Shown piece after piece: positions 23,933 to 29,466 of a DNA stretch of 29,466 nucleotides. Position numbers and translations under genes: made by a program. The number at the start of each line of letters is the position of its first letter. Position 1 is the stretch's first letter. The DNA is from CAZEFK01 sp964511405 (GTDB lineage: Bacteria > Pseudomonadota > Alphaproteobacteria > Elsterales > Elsteraceae): the NCBI GenBank assembly GCA_964511405.1, contig CAZEFK010000087.1, positions 1 through 29,466 of the forward strand. The letters are read 5' to 3'. Under the pieces are notes generated by a model that ran no database searches, had not been told where the DNA came from, and saw only the letters and a list, made by a program, of their open reading frames with translations.

Positions 23933-24787
23933 ATGAGTTGGACGCTTCTCACCGGGGTCGCAGGCGGCATTGGCGCGGCGATCGCCCAGAAGCTGACGTC
24001 TGGCCAAGACCGGGTGGTCGGATTGGACATCATGCCGCCGCCACGATACGGACTGCTCGAATTTGTGCACTGCGACCTGATAGCGGCGGACATGGTCTGG
24101 CTGCTCGGTCTGCTGGACAAGTACGGCGCGCCCCGTGCCGCAATCTTCGCCCACGGAGTCTACGATCGTACGCCGATCCACCGTTATTGTGATCGGGAGG
24201 TCAGGCGGGTGATGGCGATCAACTTCGAAAGCGTCTTTCGCATCACGAGTGGGCTGGTCGAGCCGATGGCGGCTGCCGGTGGCGGGAACTTCGTATTTCT
24301 GGGCAGCCAGGCTGGCGCTTTCGGCGGCGCCGACCCGATCTATGCCGCATCGAAAGCGGCCTGCGTCGCGCTGTCGAAATCGCTGGCGCGGGAACTGGGC
24401 GGCCGTGGGATCCGCGCCAATGTGGTGTCGCCGGGCCCGGTGCGGACGCCAATGGCGGCGGCCGCGATGACTGCCGAACGCCAGGCATACTACGCCGCCC
24501 AGATACCGATCGGCCGGTTCACGGAAGCCAATGAAGTCGCCGAGGTCGCCTGTTTCCTCGCTACCCAGGAAGGAAGCTCGATCAATGGCGCGACCATTGA
24601 TATTGATGGAGGTTTGTTCAGGCGACGACTCGATGCCGGCTGGTCGATGTCTCCAATGAATCGACGATATCCAACCGCTTTGGCTTGTTCAGGCTCCGTA
24701 TATTTCGAGTGGCCGAGAACGCGGATATCGTTACGCTACCGGTGGCTTATACCGGTCAACCCGAGAATGGCTGCCTGGTGCGGCTGA
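23933..24787 (+). CDS. SDR family NAD(P)-dependent oxidoreductase of the island operon
   Basis: The frame encodes 284 residues from the ATG at 23933. The Rossmann motif TGVAGGIG (7-14), Ser125 in FLGSQAG, Tyr137-x-x-x-Lys141 (YAASK) and NVVSPGPVRTPM fit a classical SDR; the usual NAG motif is AHG (73-75). The family body ends near residue 229 (TIDIDGGLF). About 55 further residues have no family resemblance and overlap the cyclohydrolase frame by 103 nt. Together with the missing N-terminus of the next gene this suggests either a natural long overlap or a one-base indel around 24620-24685. As first gene of the operon it probably oxidises or reduces a sugar or nucleoside intermediate, which is inference. 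Confidence 0.85.
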   Translation: MSWTLLTGVAGGIGAAIAQKLTSGQDRVVGLDIMPPPRYGLLEFVHCDLIAADMVWLLGLLDKYGAPRAAIFAHGVYDRTPIHRYCDREVRRVMAINFESVFRITSGLVEPMAAAGGGNFVFLGSQAGAFGGADPIYAASKAACVALSKSLARELGGRGIRANVVSPGPVRTPMAAAAMTAERQAYYAAQIPIGRFTEANEVAEVACFLATQEGSSINGATIDIDGGLFRRRLDAGWSMSPMNRRYPTALACSGSVYFEWPRTRISLRYRWLIPVNPRMAAWCG

Positions 24788-25245
24788 ACTCGGCTTGCAT
24801 CACCAGCGAAGTGTTTGGTGATACTGCATGTGATTGCAAGTGGCAGTTGGATGAATCGTTCCGAATAATTGCGGAAGCCGATCAAGGGCTGATTATCTAT
24901 TTGCCACATCATGAAGGCCGGGGAATCGGCCTTTTTAACAAAATTGAGACAATGAACCTTATGGAGCGGAAGCGTATTACATCAGCGGCAGCATTCCAAG
25001 AGTTGCATTTTGATCCCGATGTGCGACGGTATGATTGCACTGTTCCCATATTCGAATGGTTTGGGATCTCGGAAATCACGCTGATCACGAACAATCCTCG
25101 CAAGGTGCTGTCCCAGATCGACGCAGGAATTAAGGTGTCCAAGCGACGAGCAATCGTGTGCGATGACCCTGCTCTTTCTGAATACCTCTCTGCTAAGCGA
25201 GAGCAGCTGGGACACCTGATAGACACGGTCGAATCTGGAGAGTAG
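24685..25245 (+). CDS. Divergent GTP cyclohydrolase II-like enzyme (active-site Tyr replaced by Met)
   Basis: 186 residues from a TTG. The zinc ligands Cys38, Cys49 and Cys51 (SACITSEVFGDTACDC) have the spacing of E. coli RibA Cys54/65/67. HHEGRGIGLFNKI (75-87), Asp112 and Arg114 (matching Asp126 and Arg128) and LITNNPRKV (133-141) are kept. The residue matching Tyr105 is Met90, and the usual DTVEAN stretch is ITSAAA. As I recall, a Streptomyces homologue with this Met makes the formylated pyrimidine (FAPy) instead of the riboflavin precursor. The in-frame codons before the TTG read NRFG, matching the family's T-R-F/Y-G-x-F, so the true protein may begin further upstream. Its stop is 1 nt before the next start. 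The gene is visibly more AT-rich than its neighbours. Confidence 0.85.
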   Translation: MFRLRIFRVAENADIVTLPVAYTGQPENGCLVRLNSACITSEVFGDTACDCKWQLDESFRIIAEADQGLIIYLPHHEGRGIGLFNKIETMNLMERKRITSAAAFQELHFDPDVRRYDCTVPIFEWFGISEITLITNNPRKVLSQIDAGIKVSKRRAIVCDDPALSEYLSAKREQLGHLIDTVESGE

Positions 25246-25246
25246 A

Positions 25247-26098
25247 GTGACTTTTTACACGAGATTTGCGATCGCGCGCCGCGCGTTCGGTCCGCTTTGT
25301 CTGGGCATCGACCCGTCTGCGGACGTTCTGGCGCGCTGGGGTTGCCCGAACAACACTGACGGGCTGGAGCGGTTCGCCGACTATTTGTTGGCGCGGGTCG
25401 AGGGCAGGATTGGCATCGTAAAGCCGCAGATCGCATTCTTCGAGCGGTTCGGCTCGGTCGGGCTCGCGGTGCTCGAACGAATGAACGCCGTATTTCGGTC
25501 GCGCGGCACCCTGGTGCTCATTGACGCCAAGCGCGGCGACATTGGATCGACCTGCGCCGGCTACGCTCAAGCCTTCTTTGCCCCTGACAGCCCGCTGCGG
25601 AGCGATGCGGTGACCGCGACCGCATATCTGGGCCATGCGTCACTGCGCCCGCTGCTGGATGCCGCCCGTGCCGCCGATGGCTGCGTTTTCGTCGTGGTGA
25701 AGTCGTCGAACCCGGAGGGCAAGGCCCTCCAGGGTGCTCGTGAGCGATCGGGCATCTCGGTCGCCCACAGTCTTGCCCGCGCGGTCGCTGCTTACAATCA
25801 GGAGGATCCCGCCCGCCCGGCTTGTGGCGCGGTCGTTGGGGCGATGCACTTGCCGGACGACCCGATGCTGCTGGAGCAGTTGGGCCAATCTCTGATCCTC
25901 GCGCCCGGTATCGGCCCGCAAGGGGCAAGCTTCGATGATCTTCGCCGCTGTGCCGTTAGGCACAATGTGATCCCTCCGGTTTCCCGGCAGGTCCTCTTGG
26001 CCGGGGCGCGTGGCGACGCCTTCCAGAGGGAGCTTGATGCGTGCCGGGAATCGGCGCGGCGAGCCCTGGGCGAGCAGCTGGCTGGCGGCGACTCGTGA
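25247..26098 (+). CDS. pyrF: Orotidine 5'-phosphate decarboxylase (type 2) paralogue
   Basis: 283 residues from a GTG with GGAGAG upstream. The catalytic set is intact: Asp22 (CLGIDPS), Lys59 (IVKPQIAFFE), and Asp93-x-Lys95-x-x-Asp98 (IDAKRGDIGST). The phosphate-binding part includes VVVKSSNPEG and LILAPGIGPQG. The size and the CLGIDPS and IGST wording place it in the type 2 PyrF group. It should decarboxylate OMP to UMP or act on a close analogue. Its place inside a six-gene operon with a cyclohydrolase and an exporter is unusual for housekeeping pyrF, so it may be a pathway enzyme or a resistant second copy of a drug target. Overlaps the kinase gene (TGATG). Confidence 0.92.
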   Translation: MTFYTRFAIARRAFGPLCLGIDPSADVLARWGCPNNTDGLERFADYLLARVEGRIGIVKPQIAFFERFGSVGLAVLERMNAVFRSRGTLVLIDAKRGDIGSTCAGYAQAFFAPDSPLRSDAVTATAYLGHASLRPLLDAARAADGCVFVVVKSSNPEGKALQGARERSGISVAHSLARAVAAYNQEDPARPACGAVVGAMHLPDDPMLLEQLGQSLILAPGIGPQGASFDDLRRCAVRHNVIPPVSRQVLLAGARGDAFQRELDACRESARRALGEQLAGGDS

Positions 26099-26775
26099 TG
26101 CTACAGGAGCGGCGGGCCCTGGCCGGCTCGATATTCGAAGCAGCCACCTATCGCGGGCGGCTGATCGCCGTGGTGGGCTTCGACGGCTCGGGCAAGACCA
26201 CCCAGCTCGACCGGCTGGCCGCTTGTCTTCGAGCTAATGGCGAAGACGTGGTGGTGACTCGGCAGCCGACGGATTGGTACCGCAACGACCCGTTCGTCCG
26301 GGGCTTCCTGGACAGCGGTGCCGGCAGCGAGCAAGTCAAGGCCTTGGCATTGTTCGCAGCGGCCGATCGGATGCGGCACCTCCAGGAGGTGGTCCGCCCG
26401 GCGTTGCATGCCGGCAAGACCGTCCTCTGCGACCGCTATGTCTTTGCCAGCCTGGCGCTGTTCGAGTATCGCGGCGTAAGCCTGCAGTTCCTGGCCGACA
26501 TCAACCGCGGCGTGCCCCGGCCCGACCTTGCCCTGTATCTGAGCGTACCGCCGGATCTGCTGTTGCGCCGCCTGAGGCAGAGAGACGGCGAGAAGCTGAA
26601 GTTCGAAGAGCGGTCGGTCGCGGTTGTCCAGGCCATGATCGCCCATTATGCGATCTTCGATGCGCATCTCGTCACAATTCCGGCCGCAGGGGCGATCGAC
26701 GACATTCATCGTGCCATTGTCGGCGCCTGCCGTCCGATGTTCCCATCGATCGTTCCGCTGGAGCAGTACACATGA
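26098..26775 (+). CDS. Thymidylate kinase-like P-loop nucleotide kinase
   Basis: 225 residues from the ATG overlapping the decarboxylase stop; a GTG at 26095 is the alternative. The P-loop is GFDGSGKTT (27-35), preceded by RLIAVV. VVVTRQPTDWYRNDPFVR corresponds to the TREPGGT-type region, VLCDRYVFASLALFEYRG carries the DRY motif, and LYLSVPPDLLLRRLRQRDG the LID region. The fold is dTMP kinase, but the substrate segment (QPTDWY rather than EPGGT) is diverged, so the acceptor may be a modified pyrimidine monophosphate. In this operon it probably phosphorylates a nucleotide intermediate. Overlaps the next gene (ATGA). Confidence 0.88.
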   Translation: MLQERRALAGSIFEAATYRGRLIAVVGFDGSGKTTQLDRLAACLRANGEDVVVTRQPTDWYRNDPFVRGFLDSGAGSEQVKALALFAAADRMRHLQEVVRPALHAGKTVLCDRYVFASLALFEYRGVSLQFLADINRGVPRPDLALYLSVPPDLLLRRLRQRDGEKLKFEERSVAVVQAMIAHYAIFDAHLVTIPAAGAIDDIHRAIVGACRPMFPSIVPLEQYT

Positions 26776-27773
26776 TTACCATCTCGAATTCCGAGATTCT
26801 GCGCCGGGCGAAATGCCCACCCGACAGCACTGTTGTCGTCAGCGGCACGCTGTTGGAGGGTATCGGCAACGCTCACTCCGACATCGACGTCTATGTCTTC
26901 GCAGAGGCGCGACCAGATCCGGCAGCCTTTACAAGTCATAACTTTTCCATCATGGCGGCCGATGGAGTTCATCAGATTTACGACTATATTGACGATCGTG
27001 GGTTAGGTTTTGATGTAGAATACTACAGTTACCAAGACGCACAGGCGGTCGCGGACGAACTGGACCGACTTTACCAGCGCGCCCGGCTGTCCACCAAGAT
27101 TTTTCGGCCGACGCTGTCGTTGGCGGCCGAGGACTTAATCCACAAAGTGTCAATCGGAAAAGTCATATCCGGAGATTTATCGCGGCTTCCTCTGGATTTC
27201 CAGGCTCTGAAATACCAATTCTGTTTCTTGAAATACCGAAATCTCACCGGTGGCTACCCGGAGTTCAAGGACCTGCGCGGTGCAGTAGGGATTGGAGATC
27301 TGGACACGGCGCTCTCTATTGCGCGTGATTACGTGACCAACCATGCCAACGCTCTGAGCTTTCTGGCGGGCAATTCCAATCCGAAAAAGAAATGGGTGTC
27401 GAGGAAACTGAAGGCCCTGCCAGACGCGCTCCGTGGTCTCGGCATCGACATCATCGACTGGCTGCATGCCGACGCCAGCACCGAGCGCCGGCGGCTCGAC
27501 CTGATTCTAGCGGGATTGCAGCTAATCGAGCGGATTTTTGTCGAGACCCGCGCGCTGCTCGATTCACGGCCTCAATATTATTCTCTGTCGGACGCCCTCC
27601 GGCTTACCGAGGAAGAGTACAATCGAGAGCAGATTAAGGACGTTCAGACCAACGAGGAATTCGACTGCCGCCGACGACAGTTCACCCCCACCGTACCGCC
27701 GCTAGATCATTACATCATGACCGAGATCGGCCGGTCCATCACCAGCATCGATATCCGGATCGGCGTCGATTGA
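26772..27773 (+). CDS. Nucleotidyltransferase-fold (Pol beta superfamily) protein
   Basis: 333 residues. The N-terminal VVVSGTLLEGIGNAHSDIDV (21-40) carries the G-T/S-x9-11-D-x-D signature, with metal-binding Asp37 and Asp39; a third acid may be Asp81 or Glu83 in GFDVEYYS. The remaining ~240 residues are largely helical, and I recognise no named domain. Such proteins move an NMP group onto an alcohol, phosphate or protein side chain. In context the acceptor may be a biosynthetic intermediate or a drug (self-protection), which is inference. Start and stop overlap the neighbours (ATGA and TGATG). The middle (about 26930-27350) is more AT-rich than flanking genes. Confidence 0.8.
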   Translation: MITISNSEILRRAKCPPDSTVVVSGTLLEGIGNAHSDIDVYVFAEARPDPAAFTSHNFSIMAADGVHQIYDYIDDRGLGFDVEYYSYQDAQAVADELDRLYQRARLSTKIFRPTLSLAAEDLIHKVSIGKVISGDLSRLPLDFQALKYQFCFLKYRNLTGGYPEFKDLRGAVGIGDLDTALSIARDYVTNHANALSFLAGNSNPKKKWVSRKLKALPDALRGLGIDIIDWLHADASTERRRLDLILAGLQLIERIFVETRALLDSRPQYYSLSDALRLTEEEYNREQIKDVQTNEEFDCRRRQFTPTVPPLDHYIMTEIGRSITSIDIRIGVD

Positions 27774-28972
27774 TGCTGCGCCATCACCCGCGTTTCGATT
27801 TCCTGGTCGCGGTCGGGCTCGGCAGCTTCACGCGCGGAGCCTACATAACGGCGCTGGCCTGGTCGGCAATGGCCGCCTCCGGCGACGTCGCCTTGGTCGG
27901 AGTCGCCTTCGTCATCGGACATGCCATCAATTTGGTCATGGGGCCGGGCTGCGGCGTACTGCTGGATCGATTCGACCGCCGCCGGCTAGCTCTGGCCGGC
28001 CAGCTGGTCAGCGGAACCGCCTTCGTCGTGCCGTACCTGTTGGACGCGTTAGGGGTGACAGGCCCGATCACGGCTCTGTTTGCGACCTCCACGCTCGCTG
28101 CCCTCGGAGTATTGATCATGAGCGGCGCGCTCGATGCGATCCAGCAGGCGATCGTCCCAGTGCAGGATCGACGCTCGGTCAGTGCGCTGGTTGGCGCGCT
28201 GCGTCAGGGATCGATGATCGCCGGGACCGGTGGCGCCGGCCTCCTTATCCACTGGACCTCGTCCGTAACCACGTTCCTGATGCTGGCGGCATGCTGTCTG
28301 GCCAGTACGGCGAGCCTGTACCGGCTGCCGACTTGCGTCAGCGCACAGCCGAAGAAGGCTGGCCTGCTGGCGGCGCTTTCCGATGGCGTTCGCATTTTCT
28401 TCGAGTTTCCGGTCCTGGGCTTCCTGGCGGCGCTGACGGCGCTGTCCTTCGCGATTGGCCAGCTCTCCAATGTCCTGCTGCCGGGTTTCGTGGCCGGCAT
28501 CCTGCACGCGGGCAGCCGCGAGTTCGGCCTGATCGATTCGGCCTGGTCGGTGGGCGGGCTGATCAGCGCCTCGCTCGTCTCGCTGGCACTGAGGCGGACC
28601 GAACTGCGATGGGGCGAGGTCTGGGCTTCGGGGTGTCTGGGCGTGGGGCTGCTGCTGTTCGGGTATCTGCATGACGCCTACCTCGCGGCAGTCCTGCAGT
28701 TCTTGTTAGGCTTCCTGTTTTCGGCGGCGAAGGTGCTGTGCGACGGGAAGATCCTGGTGATGTGTCCACCCGATATCATCGGCCGCGTTCGATCGAACTG
28801 CCAGGCCCTGATCGGAGCGTGCGGCATCTGCATCTATCTCTCACCGATCGTGCTGCGCGGCATGGACGTCGCCCAAATGTATCGAACCTGGGGCGTCGTC
28901 GTGACGGCCGTCGTTCTGCTCTGCTTTCTGCTCTGCCGCCCGCTGCTGCGGAAATCCGCGATTGCCGCCTGA
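27773..28972 (+). CDS. MFS transporter, probable exporter of the island product
   Basis: 399 residues with roughly 10-12 hydrophobic segments. The cytoplasmic loop LLDRFDRRRLALAGQ between the second and third helices is the MFS motif A pattern, and a similar arrangement recurs in the second half. The sequence resembles MFS proteins annotated as enterobactin exporter-like/multidrug efflux permeases. It acts in the inner membrane by proton-coupled transport. As the last gene of the operon it is a natural candidate for product export and self-resistance. ATG overlaps the previous stop. The stop lies only 13 bp before the duplicated azoR fragment. Confidence 0.9.
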   Translation: MLRHHPRFDFLVAVGLGSFTRGAYITALAWSAMAASGDVALVGVAFVIGHAINLVMGPGCGVLLDRFDRRRLALAGQLVSGTAFVVPYLLDALGVTGPITALFATSTLAALGVLIMSGALDAIQQAIVPVQDRRSVSALVGALRQGSMIAGTGGAGLLIHWTSSVTTFLMLAACCLASTASLYRLPTCVSAQPKKAGLLAALSDGVRIFFEFPVLGFLAALTALSFAIGQLSNVLLPGFVAGILHAGSREFGLIDSAWSVGGLISASLVSLALRRTELRWGEVWASGCLGVGLLLFGYLHDAYLAAVLQFLLGFLFSAAKVLCDGKILVMCPPDIIGRVRSNCQALIGACGICIYLSPIVLRGMDVAQMYRTWGVVVTAVVLLCFLLCRPLLRKSAIAA

Positions 28973-28985
28973 CCAGGGCCGTGCC

Positions 28986-29144
28986 TACACGGTGCCGGCG
29001 GTGCTCAAGGCCTGGATCGACCAGATGCTGCGGATCAACCGCAGCTTCCGCTGGCAGACCCACGAGACCAACGCCACGGCCATGCGGCTGTACGACCAGG
29101 TGGCCGAGCGGTCGGGCTTCGTGGTGTATCGGAAGGGGCTGTGA
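28986..29144 (+). pseudogene. Chimeric azoR-GNAT remnant (internally deleted duplicate)
   Basis: The first 67 bp (28986-29052) match azoR 21855-21921 with one mismatch; from 29052 the sequence matches the GNAT 3' end 22544-22637 with five mismatches, through the stop codon at 29142-29144. The intervening 622 bp (21922-22543) are missing in this copy. The junction shares only one base (T29052) and keeps the frame, reading ...INRSFRWQTHETNATA. There is no start of its own, so it is a remnant rather than a gene. It marks the right edge of the island. Confidence 0.9.
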
Positions 29145-29145
29145 G
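29052..29145 (+). repeat. Right copy of ~94-bp direct repeat flanking the island
   Basis: Copy of the 3' end of the GNAT gene (22544-22637), same orientation, 89 of 94 positions identical by hand alignment. Confidence 0.93.
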
Positions 29146-29284
29146 CCGCTGCCCCAAACCATCGGAGCGGTGCCGTGCATGCCATGCGAACCGGCCGTGA
29201 ACGGCGGTCAACCGCACAGCCGATTGTTGCGCGCATCGGTCCGATGCCGTTAGGGTTGCCGGCCTTCGACCCGAACGAGAGGGG

Positions 29285-29307
29285 AAGCGGGTGCTGCACC
29301 GTCGCTT
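29285..29307. repeat. Hairpin-forming inverted repeat
   Basis: GGTGC-T-GCACC (29290-29300) sits inside outer arms AAGCG (29285-29289) and CGCTT (29303-29307). No T-tract follows. It may be an old terminator in the otherwise gene-free stretch 29146-29438. Confidence 0.3.
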
Positions 29308-29335
29308 CCATAGCCGAACCCGTGGACCTGTCTTT

Positions 29336-29359
29336 GCCCCGCGCTTGACCTCGCGGGGC
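29336..29359. terminator. Possible bidirectional terminator hairpin
   Basis: GCCCCGCG (29336-29343) and CGCGGGGC (29352-29359) form a perfect 8-bp GC-rich stem with an 8-nt loop. No U-rich tail is present, so it may be a terminator or just a structured spacer before the next gene. Confidence 0.35.
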
Positions 29360-29438
29360 TGACCGGGACCGTTCTGTCGTCTCGTCGTCAGCCTTTTTGG
29401 CACGCCTCTGACGTGCTTGCTGACTGGATGAGACGAAT

Positions 29439-29466
29439 ATGTCGCTGATCGCTGTCAAAGACCTGT
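29439..29466 (+). CDS. Start of a further gene (cut by window end)
   Basis: An ATG at 29439 opens a frame reading MSLIAVKDL to the window edge, preceded by GGATGAG. The wording resembles the beginning of an ABC transporter ATPase, but nine residues are too few for a family call. Confidence 0.35.

Noticed and set aside
1..29466. CRISPR arrays, tRNA or rRNA genes, insertion sequences
   Set aside because: Read for regularly spaced repeats, cloverleaf-like tRNA ends and transposase motifs such as DDE; none seen. A small or diverged RNA could be missed by eye.

Overview
The window is high-GC DNA with overlapping, tightly packed genes, typical of a free-living proteobacterium. The gene families (MdoG/MdoH glucan genes with a Tat-type leader, MocR regulators, FMN-binding glutamate synthase, polar amino-acid ABC transport) fit an alphaproteobacterium, perhaps of a Rhodospirillales/Rhizobiales-like group. 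No rRNA, tRNA, CRISPR, integrase or transposase was recognised.

Layout. (1) 1-1448, minus strand: an ECF sigma factor upstream of a truncated FMN-binding glutamate synthase-like gene. (2) 1977-6991, plus: an EamA transporter coupled to a PPOX-fold flavoprotein, then the periplasmic glucan pair (MdoG/OpgD-like and OpgH). (3) 7244-15442: a catabolic cluster. A polar amino-acid-type ABC transporter (binding protein, permease, ATPase) runs into a flavin reductase, a cupin and a pyrone-dicarboxylate-hydrolase-like amidohydrolase. Converging on these are an HpcH/HpaI aldolase and a histidine ammonia-lyase-family protein that lacks the Ala-Ser-Gly triad forming the MIO cofactor. A divergent IclR regulator has a perfect palindrome in front of it. 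(4) 15474-22636: LysR regulator plus EamA exporter; SDR divergent from an AraC regulator; MocR/PLP regulator divergent from a four-gene redox/acetyltransferase operon (AhpD-like, GNAT, AzoR, GNAT).

(5) 22637-28985 is the accessory island and the most interesting part. After a doubtful gene and an AT-rich non-coding stretch comes one co-directional, translationally coupled operon: SDR oxidoreductase, divergent GTP cyclohydrolase II, OMP decarboxylase paralogue, thymidylate-kinase-like P-loop kinase, nucleotidyltransferase-fold protein and MFS transporter. In the cyclohydrolase the three zinc cysteines are kept, but the active-site tyrosine (E. coli Tyr105) is methionine. In a characterised Streptomyces homologue that change gives a formylated pyrimidine product instead of the riboflavin precursor. 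Together this looks like an undescribed pathway that makes a pyrimidine/nucleoside-type metabolite from GTP and exports it.

The island is bracketed by a duplication. Directly after the MFS gene lies a 160-bp chimera that fuses an internal piece of azoR in frame to the 3' end of the adjacent GNAT gene. The intact originals lie just left of the island, so a ~94-bp direct repeat flanks it. The window ends at the probable start of a new plus-strand gene.
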